From the NCBI GenBank assembly GCA_946479745.1, contig CAMLGZ010000017.1, positions 14,437-78,436 on the forward strand: DNA of 64,000 nucleotides, read 5' to 3'. Numbering within the stretch: the stretch's first letter is position 1; the number at the start of each line of letters is the position of its first letter. Below the pieces are notes generated by a model, which saw nothing but the letters and a program-made list of their open reading frames with translations, was not told the origin of the DNA and did not search any database. Made by a program: the position numbers and the translations under genes. Shown one piece after another: positions 26,604-35,656 of this stretch. The stretch comes from an uncultured Pseudoxanthomonas sp. (GTDB lineage: Bacteria; Pseudomonadota; Gammaproteobacteria; Xanthomonadales; Xanthomonadaceae).

Positions 26604-27050
26604 ATGAGCCTTAAAGAACAGTTGGTCGCAGACATGAAGGCCGCAATGAAGGGCGGCGACAAGCACACCCTGGGCGTGGTGCGCCTGATCAACGCTGCCA
26701 TCAAGCAACGCGAGGTGGACGAGCGCATCGAGCTGGACGACGTTGCGGTGATCGCCGCGATGGAAAAAATGGTCAAGCAGCGCAAGGATTCGGTCAGCCA
26801 GTTCGAGGCCGCCAACCGCGAAGACCTGGCCGCCATTGAGCGCGCGGAGATCGTGGTGATCGAGAAGTACCTGCCGGCCAAGCTGGGCGAAGCCGAGATC
26901 CTGGCCGCCATCGATGCCGCCATCGCTGAAACCGGTGCCACCGGCCCGGCCGACATGGGCAAGCTGATGGGCGTGCTGAAGCCTAGGCTGGCTGGACAGG
27001 CCGACATGGGCCTGGTGTCGGCGCTGGTGAAGAAGAAGTTCGCGAGCTGA
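26604..27050 (+). CDS. yqeY: GatB/YqeY domain-containing protein
   Basis: The 148-aa protein starts MSLKEQLVADMKAAMKGGDK and is a stand-alone version of the GatB C-terminal helical domain, with LGVVRLINAAIKQREVD and the end GADMGKLMG-like region PADMGKLMGVLKPRLAGQAD. It usually sits between rpsU and dnaG. The domain may contact tRNA, but a function for YqeY itself is not established. GGAG lies 8 bp before the ATG. Confidence 0.94.
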   Translation: MSLKEQLVADMKAAMKGGDKHTLGVVRLINAAIKQREVDERIELDDVAVIAAMEKMVKQRKDSVSQFEAANREDLAAIERAEIVVIEKYLPAKLGEAEILAAIDAAIAETGATGPADMGKLMGVLKPRLAGQADMGLVSALVKKKFAS

Positions 27051-27056
27051 GTTTTT

Positions 27057-27169
27057 CTCCTTCCCCTTCAAGGGGAAGGCCGGGATGGGGATGGTTTTCC
27101 CGTCCGATCCCATTGATTCACTTTCGCAGCTACACCATCCCCACCCAACCCTCCCCTTGAAGGGGAGGG
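27057..27169. repeat. CCTTCCCCTTCAAGGGGAAGG inverted repeat element
   Basis: The left end CCTTCCCCTTCAAGGGGAAG is followed by GGGATGGGGATGG. The right end is CCATCCCCACCCAACCCTCC and then CCCTTGAAGGGGAGGG. Each end is itself a hairpin and the two ends are mutually inverted. It fills the gap before the GNAT gene. Confidence 0.75.
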
Positions 27170-27185
27170 CTATGCTGCTCCGGCC

Positions 27186-27704
27186 ATGACTGAATCCATC
27201 ACCTCCCCGAATGTCGAACTACGTCCCGCGACGCGCGCCGACATTCCCCAAATCCTATCCTTCGTCCGCGAACTCGCCGAATACGAAAAACTCGCCCACG
27301 AAGCGGTGGCCGACGAAGCCACGCTCGCGACGCAGCTTTTCGGCGACCGCCCCGCTGCGGAAGTCGTGATAGCCGACGTCGACGGCCAACCCGCCGGTTT
27401 CGCCCTGTTCTTCCACAATTTCTCGACCTTCCTCGGCAAGCGCGGCCTGTACCTGGAAGATCTGTTCGTCCGTCCGCAATACCGCGGCCTGGGCCTGGGA
27501 AAACGCCTGATGATCCACCTGGCCAAACTGGCGACGGAACGCGATTGCGGCCGCTTCGAGTGGTCGGTGCTGGATTGGAACGAGCCGGCCATCCGTTTCT
27601 ACCGCAGCTTGGGCGCAGTGGGCCTGGAGGAATGGACGGTGCAACGGCTCAGCGGGCCGGCCTTGCGTGCGCTGGCAGCGCAGTCGGACCGACCCGATCG
27701 CTAG
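27186..27704 (+). CDS. GNAT-family N-acetyltransferase (diamine-acetyltransferase-like)
   Basis: The 172-aa protein is a single GNAT domain: LRPATRADIPQILSFVRELA at the start, GFALFFHNFSTFLGKRGLYLEDLFV, the acetyl-CoA loop RGLGLGKRLM and WSVLDWNEPAIRFYRSLGA. The FHNFSTFLGKRGLYLEDLFV block resembles spermidine/spermine acetyltransferase (SSAT)-like enzymes, so polyamines or diamines are possible substrates, though this is not certain. It interrupts the usual yqeY-dnaG adjacency, along with the next gene. Confidence 0.88.
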   Translation: MTESITSPNVELRPATRADIPQILSFVRELAEYEKLAHEAVADEATLATQLFGDRPAAEVVIADVDGQPAGFALFFHNFSTFLGKRGLYLEDLFVRPQYRGLGLGKRLMIHLAKLATERDCGRFEWSVLDWNEPAIRFYRSLGAVGLEEWTVQRLSGPALRALAAQSDRPDR

Positions 27705-27744
27705 GACAGGGTCGAGTCCGCATCGCAAACGATTGACGCTGGGC

Positions 27745-28656
27745 TCAGTTGGCCTGACGGCAATCCCGAAGTTCCATGCTTTCGGGGTCGATCTTGTCTA
27801 CCGTACCTGCCAATTTCACCCAATCCCCCTCGGACAGGGTGAGGAAGAACTTCGCCTGATCCGGGGCGAGCACGCACTGAATCATGAAGTTGTTGCTGTT
27901 GTACGTAGAACTCTGACGAATCTTCAGTAAACCGCGGGTCTGCGTGACCAGGTAGGCGACCACCAGTTCGCCGCTGAACTCGTTCCTCGACACCGTGTAG
28001 ATCTGCCCGTCGATCCGGTATTTGCGTCCCTTGTACTTGGCGACGATAGGCGCGAACGCTTCCTTGTGCTCGCCCGCGGTCGCGTAATTGGTGGAACCGA
28101 TGAGGAGATTGCCAAGCGTCCCCTTGCTTTTCACCCCCGCCATCGTCTTCTGGATCTCGCGGCCGATTTCCGCCGACAGCTTCGGGGCCTCCGCGTCGAT
28201 AACCTGGCCTGCACCGCTCTTCTTGCGCACGGCGGCCGCGATCGCCTCGCCTTCCTTGCCGGTCTTGAGCATGGCGAGCATCGAACAGATCTCCTTGCGC
28301 GCGGCCGGGATTTCCACGTTCTGGCCCCGGGCCAGCTTCGTGCCCAGCGACACCCGCCCGGAGCTATCGGCCTGCGCCCGCATCACGATCGGCGGCTTGA
28401 GGTTGGTCTGGGAGAAAAAGAGTTCGCCGGAATTGCCGACGATCGATTCGTTGCCAACCTGGTAGCTTTTATCGAGGGCGATTTGCTGCAGCTGTCCCAG
28501 AGCGCTGCTGACGCTCAGCCCGGGCTTGGTCACCTCGCCCATGAATACCAGACCGTTGCGCGGGTCGCCAACCGCCTCGAAACTGTCTTCGCAGGTGCCG
28601 GCGCGCGCGGCTGCGGACAGGGCCAGCAGGCCCACAAAACACAAAATCCTATTCAC
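27745..28656 (-). CDS. Secreted protein with C-terminal tRNA_anti-like (OB-fold) domain
   Basis: The 303-aa protein starts at a GTG preceded by a strong GGGAGGTT ribosome site. The first 19 residues (MNRILCFVGLLALSAAARA) look like a cleavable signal peptide. The middle has no recognised family. Residues ~205-300 (KYRIDGQIYTVSRNEFSGEL, then FMIQCVLAPDQAKFFLTL and GDWVKLAGTVDKIDP) fit the tRNA_anti-like OB-fold family, which is known mostly from secreted proteins of unknown role. It lies on the opposite strand between yqeY/GNAT and dnaG, so it is an insertion in a conserved neighbourhood. Function is not assigned. Confidence 0.75.
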   Translation of the reverse strand: MNRILCFVGLLALSAAARAGTCEDSFEAVGDPRNGLVFMGEVTKPGLSVSSALGQLQQIALDKSYQVGNESIVGNSGELFFSQTNLKPPIVMRAQADSSGRVSLGTKLARGQNVEIPAARKEICSMLAMLKTGKEGEAIAAAVRKKSGAGQVIDAEAPKLSAEIGREIQKTMAGVKSKGTLGNLLIGSTNYATAGEHKEAFAPIVAKYKGRKYRIDGQIYTVSRNEFSGELVVAYLVTQTRGLLKIRQSSTYNSNNFMIQCVLAPDQAKFFLTLSEGDWVKLAGTVDKIDPESMELRDCRQAN

Positions 28657-28883
28657 ACTACAACCTCCCTATGCCTGTGCTTTAGCTTGAGCGGAACCCG
28701 CTCGTCCTGGACTAACCGCCGCGCACACGATTCCGGTGTGAACCCGCGGCGGATCGATCATACTTGAATTGCCGAAAACCCTTAATGCCCGCAATTGCGA
28801 TGCGCCCCCTGCATCCACCGCGGCAGACCTTATCCTAACGGGCCGGTATCGCCGGCCCCGCAACCGAGGCTTCCTACCCCAGC

Positions 28884-30611
28884 ATGGCGCGCATTCCCGA
28901 CGCCTTTATCGACGACCTCCTGGCGCGCACCGACATCGTCGAGGTGATCGGCACGCGCGTGCCACTGAAACGGCAGGGCAAGGAGTATTCGGCGCGCTGC
29001 CCGTTCCACGACGAGCGTTCGCCGTCGTTCACTGTGTCGCAGACCAAGCAGTTCTACCACTGCTTCGGTTGCGGGGCGCACGGCACGGCTATCTCGTTCC
29101 TGATGAACTACGACCGCCTGGAATTCCTGGATGCGGTCGACGAGTTGGCCAAGCGCGTGGGCATGGAAGTGCCCAAGGAAACGCGCACGCGCAACGAGAC
29201 CGACGATGGCCGCGACATGTACGCGGCATTGGATGCGGCCGCGAAGTTCTTCCAACGGCAATTGGAAAGCAACGAGAAAGCGAAGGCCTATCTCGATCAG
29301 CGCGGCGTGGACGAAAGCATCCGCACGCAGTTCTCCATCGGCTATGCGCCGGATGGTTTTTCCGGACTCAAGGACGCGCTGGGCACGGACGAACGCAGGA
29401 TCAAACTGCTGGACAAGACCGGCATGCTGTCCAGGAGCGACAACGGCCGCGTTTACGACAAGTTCCGCGACCGGGTGATGTTCCCCATCCACGACCGCCG
29501 CGGCCGCGTGATCGCTTTCGGCGGCCGCGTGCTGGCCAAGGACGACGGCCCCAAATACCTCAACTCGCCGGAAACCCCGCTGTTCCACAAGGGCCGCGAA
29601 CTCTACGGCCTGTGGCAGGTGCGCCAGGCCAACCAGAAGATCGAGCGGCTGGTGGTGGTGGAGGGCTATATGGATGTGGTGTCGTTGTTCCAGTACGGAG
29701 TGACGCAAGCCGTCGCCACGCTGGGCACGGCGACTACGCCCGATCACGCGGAATTGCTGTTCCGCAATTCGCCTGACGTGTATTTCTGTTTCGACGGCGA
29801 CGCCGCCGGCCAGCGCGCCGCCTGGAAGGCGCTGGAATCGGTGCTGCCGCGCATGAAGGACGGGCGCCAGGCGTTCTTCCTGTTCCTGCCCGATGGCGAA
29901 GATCCGGACAGCATCGTGCGCAGCGAAGGCGCGCCTGGTTTCGACACGCGCCTGCAACAGGCCACGCCGTTATCGCAGTTCTTCTATGACGAGCTGGGTA
30001 AGGACGTGAAGTTGTCCACGCTGGATGGCAAAGCGCGCCTGGCCGAGCGCGCCAAGCCCTTGCTGGCGCAGATTCCGGACGGTGCGTTCGGTGACCTGAT
30101 GCGGCAGCGGCTGGGTGAAATCACCGGCGTAGGCGTGCAACGCCAGGCCGCGCTGCCCGAGAAGCCAAAGACCGTCTCGCGCCTGCCGGCGCAGGCGCAG
30201 AAACGCAGTCTGGTGCGCGCTGCGATCTCGGTATTGCTGCAACAACCCTCCCTGGCGCTGGCGCTTGAGCCGCCCTACGCGTTCAAGGATCTCAAGCATC
30301 CCGGCATTGAATTGCTGGTGGAACTGCTTTCGCTGGTGCATGCACGCCCCGAGATCACCACCGGCGCGCTGCTGCAGCACTTCGCCGAACGCGAAGAACT
30401 GGTCGCCTTGCAGAAGCTCGCTTCGCATGCGCTCCCCGGCAACGATGCGACCTGGCGCATGGAGTTGCAGGACGCCGCTGCGCAGCTGGAACGGCAGACC
30501 GTGGAGCAACGCATCGAGGAGCTGCAGGCCAAGAACCGCGATGGCGGCCTGGACGAAACCGATAAATACGAATTGCGCGCCCTGCTGCAGGCCCGCATCG
30601 GCCGAGGTTGA
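28884..30611 (+). CDS. dnaG: DNA primase
   Basis: The 575-aa enzyme makes RNA primers at the replication fork. The N-terminal zinc finger is CPFHDERSPSF...HCFGCG (about residues 40-65). The RNA polymerase core includes GYAPDGFSGL and RVIAFGGRVL. The Toprim domain has VVVEGYMDVVSLFQYG and the acidic CFDGDAAGQRAAWKA. The C-terminal ~150 residues would bind the DnaB helicase. The 227-bp upstream gap, divergent from the secreted-protein gene, probably holds the promoter. rpoD, usually next, is not in this position; a haem/oxidase cluster follows on the other strand. Confidence 0.96.
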   Translation: MARIPDAFIDDLLARTDIVEVIGTRVPLKRQGKEYSARCPFHDERSPSFTVSQTKQFYHCFGCGAHGTAISFLMNYDRLEFLDAVDELAKRVGMEVPKETRTRNETDDGRDMYAALDAAAKFFQRQLESNEKAKAYLDQRGVDESIRTQFSIGYAPDGFSGLKDALGTDERRIKLLDKTGMLSRSDNGRVYDKFRDRVMFPIHDRRGRVIAFGGRVLAKDDGPKYLNSPETPLFHKGRELYGLWQVRQANQKIERLVVVEGYMDVVSLFQYGVTQAVATLGTATTPDHAELLFRNSPDVYFCFDGDAAGQRAAWKALESVLPRMKDGRQAFFLFLPDGEDPDSIVRSEGAPGFDTRLQQATPLSQFFYDELGKDVKLSTLDGKARLAERAKPLLAQIPDGAFGDLMRQRLGEITGVGVQRQAALPEKPKTVSRLPAQAQKRSLVRAAISVLLQQPSLALALEPPYAFKDLKHPGIELLVELLSLVHARPEITTGALLQHFAEREELVALQKLASHALPGNDATWRMELQDAAAQLERQTVEQRIEELQAKNRDGGLDETDKYELRALLQARIGRG

Positions 30612-30625
30612 CCGCCCTTGCGCGT

Positions 30626-30712
30626 GTAGGAGCTGCGTAAGCTGCGATCGCAACAATTCCGCACATGTGTCGAGTGGCCCGCGATTTCGGTCGCAGCTTA
30701 CGCAGCTCCTAC
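30626..30712. repeat. GTAGGAGC-ended palindromic repeat (TGCGTAAGCTGCGATCG subtype)
   Basis: GTAGGAGCTGCGTAAGCTGC is mirrored by GCAGCTTACGCAGCTCCTAC. Inner bases GATCGC and GCGAT also fit, and the loop is ~40 nt. It lies after dnaG. Confidence 0.85.
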
Positions 30713-30800
30713 GTGCAAGGCAGATGCCGGCGGCGCCGCAGCACGACAAGCTTGGGCATCGAGCATAGGCCATACGGACAATGGGCGGAGGGCGTATTGC

Positions 30801-31733
30801 TCAGGATTGCGGCACGAACTCGATCAGCGAAGCCGGCTGCAGCAACGGCATCAGCCAGTGGTCGACCAGCAGGAAGGCGAACAGCGCCATCAGGTAGACG
30901 ATGGAATAATTGAACACACGCATCGGGAAGTAGTCGTCGGGTGGGTCCAGCAACCGCCACGCGTACCACAGGAACACCGCCCCCAGCACCAGCGCCCCGC
31001 CCAGGTAGAAGAATCCGCTCATGCCGATGATGCACGGCAGCACCGTCACTTCCACCAGCAGCACCGTGTAGAACAGAATCTGCCAGCGCGTGTAGGTCAC
31101 GCCGTGGGTGACCGGAAGCATCGGCACCAGCGCACGCGCGTAGTCTTCGCGGCGGAAGATAGCCAACGCCCAGAAATGCGGCGGCGTCCACACGAAGATG
31201 ATCAGCACCAGCAACAACGCATGCGCCCAATCCCACTGCCCGGTCATGCCGGTCACCGCAGCCCAACCCAACAGCGGCGGCGCCGCGCCGGCAATGCCGC
31301 CGATGACGATGTTCTGCGGCGTGGCGCGTTTCAGGAACACGGTGTAGACCACCGCATAGCCGATCAGCGAAGCGAAGGTCAGCACAGCAGTGATCGTGTT
31401 GACCCATAGCAGCAGCACTGCCATTGAAATCGCCGCCAGCACCAGCGCGAATATCAACGCCTGCCAAGGCTGCAGTTCTCCCACCACCAGCGGACGCCAC
31501 GAAGTGCGCGCCATCTTGGCGTCGATGCGCGCGTCCAGAATCTGGTTGATCGCGGCCGCGCTTGAGGCGGCCAACCAGATGCCGAGGAAGCCGAGTGCGC
31601 CGTGCTTCAGCTGCTGCGCATCGGGCATGCCGTCGATGGCCAGCAGCATGCCCACCAGCGCGGTGAACACGATCAGCGCGACGACGCGCGGCTTGGTGAG
31701 GCTCCAGTACTGGCGCACGACCGACATCTTCAT
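30801..31733 (-). CDS. ctaB: Protohaem IX farnesyltransferase (haem O synthase)
   Basis: The 310-aa UbiA-family membrane prenyltransferase converts haem B to haem O for the terminal oxidase. It starts [20 protein letters not shown], has the Asp-rich motif [19 protein letters not shown] and the second loop [20 protein letters not shown], with about nine hydrophobic segments. The ATG overlaps the ctaA stop by 4 bp (ATGA). It is the last gene of the leftward oxidase/haem A series. Confidence 0.96.
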   Translation of the reverse strand: MKMSVVRQYWSLTKPRVVALIVFTALVGMLLAIDGMPDAQQLKHGALGFLGIWLAASSAAAINQILDARIDAKMARTSWRPLVVGELQPWQALIFALVLAAISMAVLLLWVNTITAVLTFASLIGYAVVYTVFLKRATPQNIVIGGIAGAAPPLLGWAAVTGMTGQWDWAHALLLVLIIFVWTPPHFWALAIFRREDYARALVPMLPVTHGVTYTRWQILFYTVLLVEVTVLPCIIGMSGFFYLGGALVLGAVFLWYAWRLLDPPDDYFPMRVFNYSIVYLMALFAFLLVDHWLMPLLQPASLIEFVPQS

Positions 31734-32893
31734 TCCAACTTGCGCAGGCGCGCCAGCAGCGAGACCAAAGCGAACAACAGCAGTGCGGCGCCGGCATTGT
31801 GGGCGACGGCCACATGCAGCGGCAGCGCGAGCTTGACGTTGAGTATGCCCAGTGAGACCTGGCTTACCACCAGCACGATCAAAGCCGTGGACCAACTGCG
31901 CATACCAGGCGTGCGCAGCAGGCGTACGGCGAACGTCAGCAGATACAGCGCCAGGATCACGGCGACGATGCGGTGCGCCATCTGGATGGCGATGCGCGAG
32001 GCGCCGTCCAGCACGCCGCCTTCATAATCCACGCCGACGCCGCGCCAGAGCACGAAACCTTCGCGGAAATCGTGCGGCGGCCACCATTGGCCCACGCACT
32101 TGGGGAAATTGTCCGCCGACCAGCTGCCCGCGCCGCAGGACAACGCCGCGTAGTTGGCGCTGACCCAGCCGCCGAGTGCGATCTGCAGCCCCAGCAGCAC
32201 CAGTCCGGCGATCACCCATCGCTTCAGCGCGATCGCTTCGACCACGATGATCGGCCGGTCGATCGCGCGCCACGCCATCCAGGTCAGCAGCGCGAAAGTG
32301 GTCAGACCGCCGAGCAGATGGCCCATGACCACGATGGGCTTGAGCAGCCAGGTCACCGTCCACATACCCAGCAATGCCTGGAAGATGATGACCGCCAAGG
32401 TCAGCGCTCCGACGCGCGCAAGGTCGACATTGGACCAGCGCAACGCTGCGAATAGCAGGATGATTTCACCCAGGATCGCCAGCGCCGACGCGGCCTGATG
32501 TTCACCGCGCATGTACAAAGGAATCGCGGCCGCCACCAGCAAAGAGGCGACGACGATCTGCGCGATGCCGTAGCGGCGCTTGCGCGCGGCCAGTACCGCC
32601 AGCAGCAACACCAGCACGCCCAGCGAACCGGCCAGCATCCTGTGCACCTGCTCGCGCCAGGCTTTGTTCGTTTCGAACGGACGTATCGCACTGGCGGCGT
32701 GATCGTTCACTTCGCTGGCGGCCTGCGGCCACGCGGCGCGGCCGTAGCAGGTCGGCCAGTCGGGACAGCTCAGGCCGGCATCTGACAAGCGCACGAAGGC
32801 GCCGAATACCACCACGCACAAGGTGAGCGCGACGGCGAGCCAGGCGAAGCGGTGGAAATGCTTGTAGACGGCGGGACGGGCGAGCAGGTTCAT
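31730..32893 (-). CDS. ctaA: Haem A synthase (COX15/CtaA)
   Basis: The 387-aa eight-helix membrane protein hydroxylates haem O to haem A. It begins [20 protein letters not shown] and has [69 protein letters not shown] and [15 protein letters not shown], with the four expected haem-ligating histidine regions. The start shares one base with the stop of the SCO-like gene upstream (TGATG). It is translationally linked to ctaB. Confidence 0.95.
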   Translation of the reverse strand: MNLLARPAVYKHFHRFAWLAVALTLCVVVFGAFVRLSDAGLSCPDWPTCYGRAAWPQAASEVNDHAASAIRPFETNKAWREQVHRMLAGSLGVLVLLLAVLAARKRRYGIAQIVVASLLVAAAIPLYMRGEHQAASALAILGEIILLFAALRWSNVDLARVGALTLAVIIFQALLGMWTVTWLLKPIVVMGHLLGGLTTFALLTWMAWRAIDRPIIVVEAIALKRWVIAGLVLLGLQIALGGWVSANYAALSCGAGSWSADNFPKCVGQWWPPHDFREGFVLWRGVGVDYEGGVLDGASRIAIQMAHRIVAVILALYLLTFAVRLLRTPGMRSWSTALIVLVVSQVSLGILNVKLALPLHVAVAHNAGAALLLFALVSLLARLRKLE

Positions 32894-33489
32894 CAGATCA
32901 ACTTGAGCAATTTCGAAACGTCGGTGCGGATGAAGCCCGGATCGGTGCCCGGTGCATAGCGCAGGATCACGAAACCGTTGGGGTCGATCACATAGACCGG
33001 CACGCCGGCGGGATCGTTCACGCGGGGCAAGGCGGCCAACAGCTCGGGCGTGGGCTGCAACTGGCGCAGCGATACGGTGTCGGGCGCACCGGCGGGACGC
33101 GGGCCGATCCACAGGATTTCGACATGGTCGGCGTTGTTGCCGAACAGCTGCCACACCACGTCCAGGTCCTTGGCCAGTTTCAGGCAGTCGCTGGTGCAGT
33201 CGGTGGGCGGCGCGACCGCGATCCGCCACATGCGTTCGGCGGGGCGCCATGCATAGTCGCCTCCGTCCTTCAGCTTGGGCACCACTGCGCGCGCATCCAC
33301 CGCCGGGCGCAGCATCTCGCCATGGGCCTTGGTCCCGTGCGGCTGCCAGCCGCTGAAGCGCAACACGCCGGCACCGAAGATCGTGCCGAAGAACAGCAAA
33401 AAGATCAGCACCAGGATCCAGCGTCCGCGGCGGATCCGTGCCGCCTCGGAGGGAGTCGGATGAGGGGGGGTCGAATTCATGTCCGGCAT
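32893..33489 (-). CDS. Membrane-anchored SCO-like (thioredoxin-fold) oxidase assembly protein
   Basis: The 198-aa protein has one N-terminal membrane anchor (RRGRWILVLIFLLFFGTIFG) and a periplasmic domain. APPTDCTSDCLKLAKDLDVVW keeps the CxxxC spacing of SCO copper chaperones. VPVYVIDPNGFVILRYAPGT corresponds to the SCO strand after the conserved histidine, but no histidine is present just before it. Position between SURF1 and ctaA points to cytochrome oxidase assembly, perhaps thiol or copper handling. The ATG at 33480 is an alternative start. Confidence 0.75.
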   Translation of the reverse strand: MPDMNSTPPHPTPSEAARIRRGRWILVLIFLLFFGTIFGAGVLRFSGWQPHGTKAHGEMLRPAVDARAVVPKLKDGGDYAWRPAERMWRIAVAPPTDCTSDCLKLAKDLDVVWQLFGNNADHVEILWIGPRPAGAPDTVSLRQLQPTPELLAALPRVNDPAGVPVYVIDPNGFVILRYAPGTDPGFIRTDVSKLLKLI

Positions 33490-33507
33490 TTTCTCATGCG
33501 CAGCGGT

Positions 33508-34248
33508 TCAACGCCGCCGGCGCCGGCGCAACGTCAGCACCAGGGCCGTGATCAACACCGCCAGCGCCAGCCCGAACCATTGCACCGCGTAGCCGAGGTG
33601 GCGTTCCGGCGGCAGCGTGTTGGGCAGGATGTGCAGGTCGCGGAGGTAGCCGACCTTGAGCGCGGGATCCAGGCGCAGCACGCGCGGAGCGAGCGTCGGC
33701 AGTTTGAGCACGCTGGCAAGCATCGCATGGTCAAGGCTGGTCGCCAGCAGTGTGCCGTCTGGCTGCGGCGAGACGACTGCGGCGGCCAGGCCCGCCGATG
33801 GCGGTGGCGCCAACAAGCCAGACACCTGCATGGTGGCCGCAAAATCGTCGACGTGGGGAAGGGTGCGGTCGCCCGGAAGCGGTAGCCACCCCAGCTCGAC
33901 CAGCACGGGCGGCGTAGCGGCGGCATCGGCCTGGGGCACACTGGGTTGGAACACGCGGTAGACGCGCACGCCCGAACGCCCTTCGCTGATCTGGTTATCC
34001 AGCAATATCGCGGGCTTGTCCAGAAAACGGCCCTCGCCTTGCGTCCAGTCGTATGCGTTGGCACGCGATGGATCGGCTGCAGCACGTAGCGGCAGAGGCT
34101 TGCGTGCGGCCAGCACGCCCTGCGATTGGGTCAGCATCGCCTGCTTCTGTTTGCCGCGATCCAGCTGCCAGACACCGAGGCCGCAAAACAACGCCATCGC
34201 CAGCACGGCAAGCCCCCAACCGAACAGACCGTTGCTGGTCCGCCTCAC
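33508..34248 (-). CDS. SURF1-family cytochrome oxidase assembly protein
   Basis: The 246-aa protein has membrane segments at both ends (GWGLAVLAMALFCGLGVWQL and YAVQWFGLALAVLITALVL) and a periplasmic domain, the SURF1/Shy1 layout. GLGVWQLDRGKQK, VRVYRVFQPS and LVELGWLPLP are typical. SURF1 assists insertion of haem A into oxidase subunit I. It starts at a GTG. It faces the divergent DUF2909 gene only 54 bp away. Confidence 0.9.
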   Translation of the reverse strand: MRRTSNGLFGWGLAVLAMALFCGLGVWQLDRGKQKQAMLTQSQGVLAARKPLPLRAAADPSRANAYDWTQGEGRFLDKPAILLDNQISEGRSGVRVYRVFQPSVPQADAAATPPVLVELGWLPLPGDRTLPHVDDFAATMQVSGLLAPPPSAGLAAAVVSPQPDGTLLATSLDHAMLASVLKLPTLAPRVLRLDPALKVGYLRDLHILPNTLPPERHLGYAVQWFGLALAVLITALVLTLRRRRRR

Positions 34249-34302
34249 GCGTGCTTGCCCCGCGCCTGCGATAATGGGCGTCTACCGCTGGACGAAAGCA
34301 CC

Positions 34303-34521
34303 ATGAACGACTCGCTGAAAACCCTGCTGATCATCGCGTTCCTGATAGTGATCCTGTGGAACCTGGGCGCCGGCCTGTACTACCTGCTGGTCGACAAGGG
34401 CCAGAGCAAGCGTACCGTCAATGCACTGACCCGGCGTATCGCCTTTTCGGTTGCGCTGATCCTGCTGGTGGCGCTGGGCATCTATACCGGGGTGATCAGG
34501 CCGCACGGCATCGGCGGCTGA
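34303..34521 (+). CDS. DUF2909 twin-transmembrane protein
   Basis: The 72-aa protein has two hydrophobic segments (TLLIIAFLIVILWNLGAGLYY and SVALILLVALGIYTGVI) joined by the basic loop DKGQSKRTVNALTRRI. It matches the DUF2909 family, which is found in cytochrome oxidase operons. Unusually for the cluster, it is on the opposite strand, inserted between SURF1 and ctaE. A role in oxidase assembly is guessed from context. Confidence 0.85.
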   Translation: MNDSLKTLLIIAFLIVILWNLGAGLYYLLVDKGQSKRTVNALTRRIAFSVALILLVALGIYTGVIRPHGIGG

Positions 34522-34529
34522 TATTTTTT

Positions 34530-34737
34530 CCCTTCTCCCACCGGGAGAAGGTGGCGCGTAGCGCCGGATGAGGGAATGGGTTATCAGCTTGTAGTGGAGT
34601 TTCAGCAAGTAGGTTTTTGAACCTAGCTCTGATACTTCGATAACTCTCTTGAATCAATCCAGACTTCCAACTTGCACTAACGCGGATAAGCCATTCCCTC
34701 ATCCGCCCTTCGGGCACCTTCTCCCGAAGGAGAAGGA
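34530..34737. repeat. Dispersed palindromic element, CCTTCTCCC-ended family, copy 2
   Basis: The left arm is CCCTTCTCCCACCGGGAGAA, then GGTGGCGCGTAGCGCCGG and ATGAGGGAATGG. The right arm is CCATTCCCTCATCCGCCC, then TTCGGGCACCTTCTCCCG and AAGGAGAAGG. The arms are ~45 bp each with a ~115-bp centre. It fills the convergent gap between the DUF2909 gene and ctaE. Confidence 0.8.
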
Positions 34738-34743
34738 AGTGCA

Positions 34744-35622
34744 TCAAAGCACGTAGACGAACAGGAACAACCCCAGCCACACCACGTCGACGAAGTGCCA
34801 GTACCACGCGGCCGCCTCGAATGCGAAATGGTTGTCCTTGGTGAAATGGCCCTTGGCCACGCGCAGCCACATGATCAACAGCATCAGCGTGCCCAGGAAC
34901 ACGTGCGCGCCGTGGAAGCCGGTGAGCATGAAGAAGGTGGAACCGTAGATGCCCGAACCCAGGGTCAGGTTCAATTCCTTGTAGGCGTGGATGTACTCCT
35001 CCGCCTGGAAGGTCAGGAACAGGCAGCCCAGCACCACGGTCAGGCCCAGCCAGATCAGCACCTGCTTGCGGTTGGCCGCTTTCAGCGCGTGGTGGGCGAT
35101 GGTCAGGGTCACGCCCGAGCTCAGCAGGATCAGGGTATTGACCAGCGGCAGGCCCCAAGCCGGGATGGTCTGGAACGCACCGCCGACCTGCGCCGGGCCC
35201 GAGGTCGGCCAAGCCGCGCTGAAACCGTCCCACAGCAGTGCATTGGTCATCACGCCGTCGCCTTCGCCGCCCAGCCACGGCAGCGCCAGGTTGCGTGCGT
35301 AGAACAGCGCGCCGAAGAACGCGCCGAAGAACATCACTTCGGAGAAGATGAACCACACCATGCCCATGCGGAACGACACATCGACCTGCTTGTTGTAATG
35401 GCCGTGGATCGATTCGCGGATCACATCGCCGAACCACATGAACAACGTGGCGCAGAGCATGACGATGCCGGCGAAGAACGCCCATTTGCCCCACACCGTC
35501 TCGTTGAGCCAGCTGGCCACGCCCAACATGGTGGTGAACATGGCGATGGAGCCCACGAACGGCCACTTGCTGTGGTGCGGTACGTAGTAGACGTTGGCGT
35601 CCGGCGAATGCGATTGGGCCAT
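34744..35622 (-). CDS. ctaE: Cytochrome c oxidase subunit III
   Basis: The 292-aa subunit III of an aa3-type oxidase starts MAQSHSPDANVYYVPHHSKW. It shows GMVWFIFSEVMFFGAFFGAL with the conserved Glu, HHALKAANRKQ, FQAEEYIHAYKEL and GFHGAHVFLGTLML, ending AWYWHFVDVVWLGLFLFVYV. Seven membrane segments are visible. It is downstream of ctaG in the ctaC-ctaD-small protein-ctaG-ctaE series. Confidence 0.96.
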   Translation of the reverse strand: MAQSHSPDANVYYVPHHSKWPFVGSIAMFTTMLGVASWLNETVWGKWAFFAGIVMLCATLFMWFGDVIRESIHGHYNKQVDVSFRMGMVWFIFSEVMFFGAFFGALFYARNLALPWLGGEGDGVMTNALLWDGFSAAWPTSGPAQVGGAFQTIPAWGLPLVNTLILLSSGVTLTIAHHALKAANRKQVLIWLGLTVVLGCLFLTFQAEEYIHAYKELNLTLGSGIYGSTFFMLTGFHGAHVFLGTLMLLIMWLRVAKGHFTKDNHFAFEAAAWYWHFVDVVWLGLFLFVYVL

Positions 35623-35656
35623 GGCGGGCTCGTTCCTGTTGCTGATCTTGTGGTGT

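Noticed and set aside
31730..33250. 506-aa extended CtaA frame
   Set aside because: The upstream 119 codons are an out-of-frame reading of the SCO-like gene; CtaA starts at 32893 with a TGATG overlap.
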